Below are positions 58,713 through 64,000 of a stretch of DNA of 64,000 bases, one piece after another; position 1 is the first letter of the stretch; every line of letters starts with the position of its first letter. The DNA lies in the NCBI GenBank assembly GCA_029945375.1, contig CM057062.1:2743564-2807563 (forward strand). The letters are read 5' to 3'. Source of the stretch: Agaricus subrufescens. Its lineage: Eukaryota > Basidiomycota > Agaricomycetes > Agaricales > Agaricaceae. A model generated the notes under the pieces. The model had not been told where the DNA came from. It ran no database searches and saw only the letters and a program-made list of their open reading frames with translations. Made by a program: the position numbers and the translations under genes.

Positions 58713-60038
58713 TCAAATATATTCTGCGACGGTGGGACAACCTCGGCAGTGGTGGCCGGTACCTTTACAAAAATGACAGGTAGGATTGGCTGGTCTTTGT
58801 GGTATGTATTGAGCAGGTGGCTGTTGTCGGGGTGCTTGTGGGATATATGAGGGCTTTGATGTGTTCAAAACCCATTGCGACGGAAGAGGGATTTGGTCCT
58901 TGAGAGTAGGGACCAAAGCCACTAACTTGGTATAGGTCGTCATGTATGCCGCTTCATCAACTTTCAGACCATGTAGCTGTTTCGTCAACTCATCAATTTC
59001 CAACATCCTTCCTTTCTCTCCTATCCTCTTCTCTTCCCCCATCTTCACCTTCCTCGTCTTCACTTCATACCTCTCTGTCTTCTTCCCCTTCTTCCCCTTC
59101 CCTTTCTTCTTCCTCTTCCTGTCCTCTTCACTTGATGACTCCTCCTCCGAACTCGACTCTGATGTACTCAACTCTGACTCATCACTGCTCTCCGACTCCG
59201 ACTCATCACTGCTCTCCTCATCACTCGTCTCATCTCTCCTTGCTTTCCTCCCCTTTCTTTTCTTGTTCTTCTTTACTCCGATCACTTTGTCATCCACACC
59301 CTCTGCCTCCTTCGAGAATAGGAACATGCCTGCCTCTAACACTTTCTTGACACTTGGGTACTCGGAGCGTTGTAGAGCTGGATTATGGATTTCAAGGTAT
59401 GCCCGAATTTTCTTTCTCGTCGTGGGATGCAACCCTTTCCAGAAATACTCCTTCTTCTCGGTATCCGACAATTTGTTAGCTGCTTGGAGCTGACCCGATA
59501 GGTAGCCAAACTTCCTGTTATACTCGCTAAGCTGGTCGTCCTTTGAAATACGAGTCTTTGCTGATTTCTCCACCAGTTTAGCCAATTTCTTGACCGAAAA
59601 TGTAGGCTCGAGCTCCGTTTTTGAGTATGTCCCCTCTATACTCTGCTTCAGTGTCACGAAGTCATGATCATATCCATCCAGTGTCTTCCAATACCGCTTT
59701 GTTTTGTCATCTGTGTATCTGACCACTGCCTTTGACTTTTCCTTCGCGTCTAACCCACACCCTTTTGCTATTTCTTCAAATGTCTCGAAAAAGTCCCATA
59801 GTTTTGCAGGCTTTTTCCTGTCAAACCTTGGAGCCTTTTTGCTCAAGGGGTCTGGCATTGTCCCTTTTGGTGTTGATGTAGACGCCATTGGTGTACCAGC
59901 TGGAGGTATGGCTGGGAATGATGGTGGAGTAGGCACTGGCAGAAATGCTGGTGGATCTGGTAGCTGTTCAAATAATTGTCTGCGAGTGTGAGCGCATAGA
60001 CTGTCTTCTACACCTGAGTTGCTTTTTCCTGTTTCCAC
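58713..60038 (-). CDS. Retrotransposon Gag
   Basis: A 441-codon frame with a capsid-like region (about residues 60-250, including KLWDFFETFEEIAKGCGLDA and KEYFWKGLHPTTRKKIRAYL). A Ser/Glu/Asp/Lys-rich low-complexity tract lies at about 265-330. A C-terminal zinc knuckle CHFCKGTGHHCRGC (C-x2-C-x4-H-x4-C) ends nine residues before a TGA. The true start may be upstream because the frame is open for about 40 codons before this ATG without another ATG. Confidence 0.88.
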   Translation of the reverse strand: METGKSNSGVEDSLCAHTRRQLFEQLPDPPAFLPVPTPPSFPAIPPAGTPMASTSTPKGTMPDPLSKKAPRFDRKKPAKLWDFFETFEEIAKGCGLDAKEKSKAVVRYTDDKTKRYWKTLDGYDHDFVTLKQSIEGTYSKTELEPTFSVKKLAKLVEKSAKTRISKDDQLSEYNRKFGYLSGQLQAANKLSDTEKKEYFWKGLHPTTRKKIRAYLEIHNPALQRSEYPSVKKVLEAGMFLFSKEAEGVDDKVIGVKKNKKRKGRKARRDETSDEESSDESESESSDESELSTSESSSEEESSSEEDRKRKKKGKGKKGKKTERYEVKTRKVKMGEEKRIGEKGRMLEIDELTKQLHGLKVDEAAYMTTYTKLVALVPTLKDQIPLPSQWVLNTSKPSYIPQAPRQQPPAQYIPQRPANPTCHFCKGTGHHCRGCPTVAEYI

Positions 60039-60192
60039 TGTTTCCTCTGGCTTTGACTTCTTTTTCCCTTTAGGGGCAGGGTTCGAAGTACTGCGCTGTG
60101 TTGTTCGAGATGGTGGCCGAGGACGTAGGTTATAAAGGGGACTGGAAATGTTGAAGGTAGGTTGGTGAGGGGGTTGTGCTTGGCTACACTAC

Positions 60193-60210
60193 CCCTCGCT
60201 GTGGGCTCCA
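60193..60210 (-). other. Candidate primer-binding site
   Basis: Three nucleotides inside the 5' LTR, the minus strand reads TGGAGCCCACAGCGAGGG. It begins TGG, as expected for pairing with a tRNA 3' CCA end. Which tRNA would match was not determined. Confidence 0.6.
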
Positions 60211-60213
60211 ATT

Positions 60214-60462
60214 TGTACTGAAAGATAGTTGCTTGTTCGAGTAGGGGTAGATGTAGTAGAAAGATAATAAGAAGATGATTAATTAAAGTAGCTTTTCGAG
60301 TCGTTCAATTCTTCGGGTACAGGACGAAAACACTAACTACTGCCAAATCAACTATAAGGGTCTAACGCGTGACAAGTTACGGTAACTAAAAATGATGTAA
60401 ACTATTTCAAATAAGTCCCTCTATCTGCTTCTTCTTCGACTAGCCACAACGACCTCACTACA
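60214..60462 (-). repeat. 5' LTR (sense of the element)
   Basis: 249 bp identical by eye to 53927-54175. It is followed by the right CATG target duplicate at 60463-60466. Confidence 0.95.
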
Positions 60463-62790
60463 CATGCCTCAATCTTGTCTTATCCATCATTGATTGTTCA
60501 AAGAATGTTCTGCACGAGGAGTAGCCCTTCAAGAATCTCGACAACCTGTACACTGAAATTCTCTCAAGAATCCCAGTGGGGCTGCTATTTATAATGAAAC
60601 GCTTGCTTGGGGTGGCATTGGCATTCCGCAGCAGTGACTTTCTTGGACTCAATTATCAGTCGAAATCTCATACACTGAGAGGCATGGCTCTGATTCTCCA
60701 GCTTGATCCAAATAACGTCCATCCCACTCTCATCCAATGTATTTCAACACTCAAGACCCCATGCCGAGAGGAAGCACATGAGATGCCGTTGTCATTTTTA
60801 CATGCTTCTTTTGCTGACTGCTTGGTGGATGCGCAAAGGTCAGGAAGGTTTTATATTGATGTTGGTAGTATCAAGGTTGACGTGTTACTGGGCTATCTCA
60901 ATTTGTGGGATAAATATTCTGGTGAGGGATCAGGTACATTCAAGTATATGATTATTGTGTTTGAGGAATGCTTATGAGGGCCCTCAGCTTTTATCAGTGT
61001 TGGAATGCCCAAAGTCCCAAGAACTGAAACATTTACCACAGGTATTCTTCAGGAGATGGGCAAAACACTACTGACTGAGATAGTGAAACGGCACAAGCTT
61101 CAGCAAGTGCTTTTGTCACAGTTGTATCAAAAGGACATTGGGTGTTTTGATGCACTCCTAAATATCAACATGATCAGACTTTGCGAACTCAGCAGTATAT
61201 GGACTGCCAACTATGGTATTGACATTGTATATATGTTTGTTACGCAGGCATTCGAGGCATGGAAGGTAGTGTCAGACTTGGTTTCAAACATAGGAATTTC
61301 TGACTATTGGTACAGGAATTTCCATATGAACTTGGTAGAAGGGGGATATTTTGAGAGGTCTACTACAAGGATATAAACATTGACTTGAACAGTTATGAAA
61401 TTTATATGGTCAAAAAGGTAAGTGCATCAGTTGGTGAAGTGTAGTCTATCATTGACTATTTCTCTTCCACAAATCTCATGGATCAGAATGTAAGTACATT
61501 ATTTGGTGGGGTGTGGTCTGTCATTGACTATTTCTCTTCTGCAAATCTCATTGATCAGACTGTAAGTACATGAGTTGGTGAAGTGTGGTCTGTCATTGAC
61601 TATTTCTCTTCCACAAATCTCATGGATCAGCATGTGAGTACATGAGTTGGTGAAGTGTGGTGTGTCATTGACTATTTCTCTTCCACAAATCTCATGGATC
61701 AGGTTGTAAGTACATGAGTTGGTGAAGTGTAGTCCATCATTGACTATTTCTCTTCCACAAATATCATGGATCAGACTGTAAGTATATGAGTTGGTGAAGT
61801 GTGGTCTATCATTGACTATTTATCTTCCACAAATCTGATGGATCAGTATGTAAGTACATCAGTTGGTGAAGTGTAGTCTGTCATTGACTATTTCTCTTCC
61901 ACAAATCTCATGGATCAGCCTGTAATACAGTTGGTGAAGTTTGGTCTGTCATTGACTATTTCTCTTCCACAAATCTCATGGATCAGGATGTACTGTAAGT
62001 ACATCAGTTGGTGGGGTGTGGTCTGCCATTGACTATTTCTCTTCCACAAATCTCATGGATCAGCATGTGAGTACATGAGTTGGTGAAGTGTGGTCTGTTA
62101 TTGACTATTTCTCTTCCACAAATCTCATGGATCAGGTTGTAAGTATATGAGTTGGTGAAGTGTAGTCTCTCATTGACTAATTCTCTTCCATAAATCATAT
62201 TCATCATCATGTAAGTACATGAGTTGGTAAAATGTAGTCTCTCATTGACTATTTGTCTTTCCCAAATCTGATGGATCAGCTTGTAAGTACATCAGTTCCT
62301 AATCTATAGTCCATGCTTTACAATTTCTCTTCCACATAATCAGGTTGTAAGTACATCAGTCCATGAACTGTAATTTGTTATTCATCATTCTCTCTTGGCT
62401 TCACAAGGGTATTGATGATACAACAAAACAATTTTTACAAAATTCACCCAATCTATCTGTCCTTATATGTGGTACCATTCCAGATGGTCAGGTTGCTCTT
62501 GTTCCTGGTGACAGCAAGGGGAAAAAATACTGTATTGTTCCTTACCATCCCAAAACTGAATGAGGTTGAGGAAGTGAGTATAGAGTCTTTTTTCTCTCCA
62601 GCTGCTAATCCTCAAAGAACAGGGTACCAAATACCTGGATACAAGTTTGGTTTGGAAGGGGAACACAAGTTGTGTATAGTTGGATGCTGTCATATGCTAC
62701 TCTTTCCTTCTTTTTTTGTCTTGTAACTGTACAACATATATCCATGCTGCCTTTTCAGAGTCTCCTTATCCTTACCCATTATTGACATCT
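60463..62790 (+). repeat. Segmental duplication copy 2, right part
   Basis: Homologous to about 42093-44568 of copy 1, beginning directly after the retrotransposon and including the C-terminal NACHT flank, the tandem array, the final exon and its 3' flank. It ends where a T-run marks the 3' end of a LINE. Confidence 0.9.
61418..62407 (+). repeat. Second tandem array of 72-bp intron-like units
   Basis: Same unit as 43053-44182. Triplets between CAG and GT are AAT 61487, ACT 61559, CAT 61631, GTT 61703, ACT 61775, TAT 61847, CCT 61919, an 8-nt block 61987-61994, CAT 62064, GTT 62136, CTT 62280 and GTT 62344. One unit (ending at 62210) has lost its CAG acceptor (CAT instead), and one donor has changed from GTAAGT to GTAATA (61922). 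Two donors read GTGAGT. The array leads to the open final exon equivalent 62408-62563. Confidence 0.85.
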
Positions 62791-64000
62791 TTTTTTTGTT
62801 TTAAACAATCATAAATTTATATACCAGTGCTCTAATGCAGCCTGGTCCTACATACATGCCTGTACATAGAATTACTAAGCAGAAATGAGACAATACAAAA
62901 CTTAACCCGAGACAACAAAACAGCCTCACACTGAAATACACAACCTTTTCAAGTCCGAAAACCTGTCAAAGGTCTGACCGATAATACAAAGATAGAAAGA
63001 TGGAAAGCATGATTCAAATCTCGTACCAAGTTGATGGCCCACACCTGATCAGTCCCTAACGCCCCCCAGGTCCAGCTCCAGCTCCTCCACGTCACAGCTA
63101 CTCCAAGTATCATGCCACTAAGGGAATATCATCCCAGAGCCCCAAGGTTTTACCCTCCATAAGTGCACACTGTTTTATCCAAGGAAAAGTGCTGGGGAAT
63201 ACACACCTAGCCCTTGGCATTGGAAGACACACCACCCCCAGGCCTCGGTCACCCATCAAGACAACAACCTGGGATTACCGATCCCCTTCAAAACCTTCCC
63301 CAGAAACCCCAAGAGGGCAGGGCCCAAACAGGCCTCACCACCTTTGAATCCCAGCCAGGACTGGGTCAAACATGAACATCCAACTGTTGTTGGATAACAA
63401 CCTGTTAAGAAGACCAGGAGACTCAGGAACCCACATAAAGTTCCTGGGCATTGCTGTGTGCTTGCAGTCACACAGTAAATGAGTCCAGGACTGGAAGGCT
63501 CCAGTGCTACAGTACTCGCAATTGAGGCACCCCCCTAAGTTGAAACACTGGCAAAACTCCCCTGTAGGGCAGTGACCCAGGATACACCGGCACGCTTGGG
63601 CAAAATCCCTTGCATTGAAACTGAATTCTTTGATCCACAGACCCCCTCCACCCGTGTAGGCAGGGACCAGTTGACGCTTCTTGGAGCCGTGAGCCTCCTC
63701 TCCCTCCTCCCAGAGATTGAGAAACTTGTGGCTGTGAAAGTCCGGCTCAGAAAACTGAAGCCTCCAGTTCCAGATGTGTAGGTCCGAGTATGTCTTCCAG
63801 ACTGAGTGAAGAGTGGTTTCAGAGAGATCCAAAACCCGCTTGTGGAATGCTGCTTCCTTGCAGAAATCGTGCACCTCCTTGTGAATATCCCACTGGAAAG
63901 AACTCTGGACATGGACAAAGGTAAGCTTGGCATCAGAGTTGTTGCCCAACCAATACCGTAAGAGAGCAAACAGGGCCAAGAAGTGACCTTGGCCACTGTG
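62790..64000 (-). mobile_element. Non-LTR retrotransposon (LINE), 3' part, running off the window
   Basis: On the minus strand the element ends in an A-run (T-run at 62790-62797 on the plus strand) that abuts duplication copy 2. A 3' untranslated region of about 540 bp precedes it, and a coding frame extends beyond position 64000. The combination of a 3' A-tail, no LTR and an RNase H-like/zinc-knuckle C-terminus points to a LINE. Confidence 0.75.
63335..64000 (-). CDS. LINE ORF2 C-terminal fragment (RNase H-like and cysteine-rich end), partial
   Basis: An open frame enters from beyond the window and stops at 63335-63337. The first part (ALFALLRYWLGNNSDAKLTF, HVQSSFQWDIHKEVHDFCKE) resembles the end of an RNase H domain in fungal LINEs. 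A Cys/His segment (GHCPTGEF, CLNCEYC, then THLLCDC) matches the knuckle commonly found after it. The 5' part, including RT, would lie to the right of the window. Family placement (Tad-like) is tentative. Confidence 0.65.
   Translation of the reverse strand, partial: HSGQGHFLALFALLRYWLGNNSDAKLTFVHVQSSFQWDIHKEVHDFCKEAAFHKRVLDLSETTLHSVWKTYSDLHIWNWRLQFSEPDFHSHKFLNLWEEGEEAHGSKKRQLVPAYTGGGGLWIKEFSFNARDFAQACRCILGHCPTGEFCQCFNLGGCLNCEYCSTGAFQSWTHLLCDCKHTAMPRNFMWVPESPGLLNRLLSNNSWMFMFDPVLAGIQRW

Larger units (their letters stand above)
53927..60462 (-). mobile_element. Ty3-type LTR retrotransposon, coding on the minus strand
   Basis: A 6536-bp element is bounded by 249-bp direct repeats that I read as identical, starting TGTACTG and ending CACTACA, with a 4-bp CATG target duplication. 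Internal regions on the minus strand are in the order gag, protease, reverse transcriptase, RNase H, integrase; RT before integrase is the Ty3 order. Identical LTRs indicate recent insertion. Coding is interrupted by two in-frame TGA codons and one frame change, so this copy may depend on other elements or have decayed after insertion. Confidence 0.95.
52306..62563 (+). pseudogene. NACHT/NLR pseudogene (copy 2), split by a retrotransposon
   Basis: The start (MKCKIKIPRWLKRK) and the small-exon layout correspond to copy 1. Lesions seen: the Walker A motif reads GPAGVSKSA instead of GPAGVGKSA; a CGA codon has become TGA at 53397-53399; the 53927-60462 LTR element interrupts the coding region; and another CGA-to-TGA change occurs at 61352-61354 in the exon equivalent to 42957-43052. 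The right part (60577-60960) still reads a long frame with HASFADCLVDAQ. The final exon equivalent 62408-62563 is open with the same 52-codon length as copy 1. The gene is non-functional as annotated, though right-hand exons could be transcribed from the LTR region. Confidence 0.85.

Noticed and set aside
58942..59493. Plus-strand frame of 183 codons inside the retrotransposon
   Set aside because: It is the Ser/Phe/Leu-rich antisense shadow of the acidic/Lys-rich tract of gag.

Overview
The window looks like genomic DNA of an agaricomycete (mushroom-forming basidiomycete). Genes carry many short introns of about 45-70 nt with GT...AG ends, histone H4 has three introns, and there are a Tom70 receptor, a DUF6593-like protein, a fungal-style NACHT (NLR/STAND) gene, a Ty3-type LTR element and a LINE. 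All exon models were derived by hand from splice sites, reading-phase arithmetic and comparison of paralogues inside the window.

Left half (1-30.6 kb): three giant sacsin-like genes. A is on the minus strand (99-9184, 2810 aa), B on the plus strand (9663-18124, 2601 aa), C on the plus strand (22118-30585, 2602 aa). Each has 13 exons with introns at the same places and phases. Each encodes two sacsin-repeat halves, each opening with a GHKL/Hsp90-type ATPase fold, and a C-terminal BTB/POZ domain. This suggests a chaperone-like ATPase joined to a possible Cullin-3 adaptor. A and B are divergent over a 478-bp spacer. Between B and C lie histone H4 and a small membrane-associated protein.

Middle (30.6-40.2 kb): a DUF6593-like gene, TOM70 (597 aa), a divergent unknown gene (442 aa), and gene-poor DNA.

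Right part (40.2-64 kb): a dynamic, repeat-rich region. A 4.3-kb NACHT gene (40469-44338) is duplicated at 52072-62790. Copy 2 is decayed by CpG to TpG/CpA changes, split by a 6.5-kb Ty3-type LTR element with identical LTRs (53927-60462), and bounded on the right by a LINE. The 7.5 kb between the copies holds decayed NLR-like fragments and a captured piece of the 36045-37425 gene.

The most unusual structure is in the 3' part of the NACHT gene. It is a tandem array of 72-bp units, and each unit reads as a complete 69-nt intron (GTAAGT...CAG) followed by a 3-nt 'exon'. The triplet is the most variable part of the unit and nearly always has the form NNT. A codon-sized variable site between near-identical introns, in frame with conserved exons on both sides and also present in the duplicate, could be a micro-exon array that diversifies the receptor's C-terminus. 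RNA evidence would settle this. The same gene has a second exon/intron tandem duplication near its N-terminus: three consecutive exons of exactly 93 nt.
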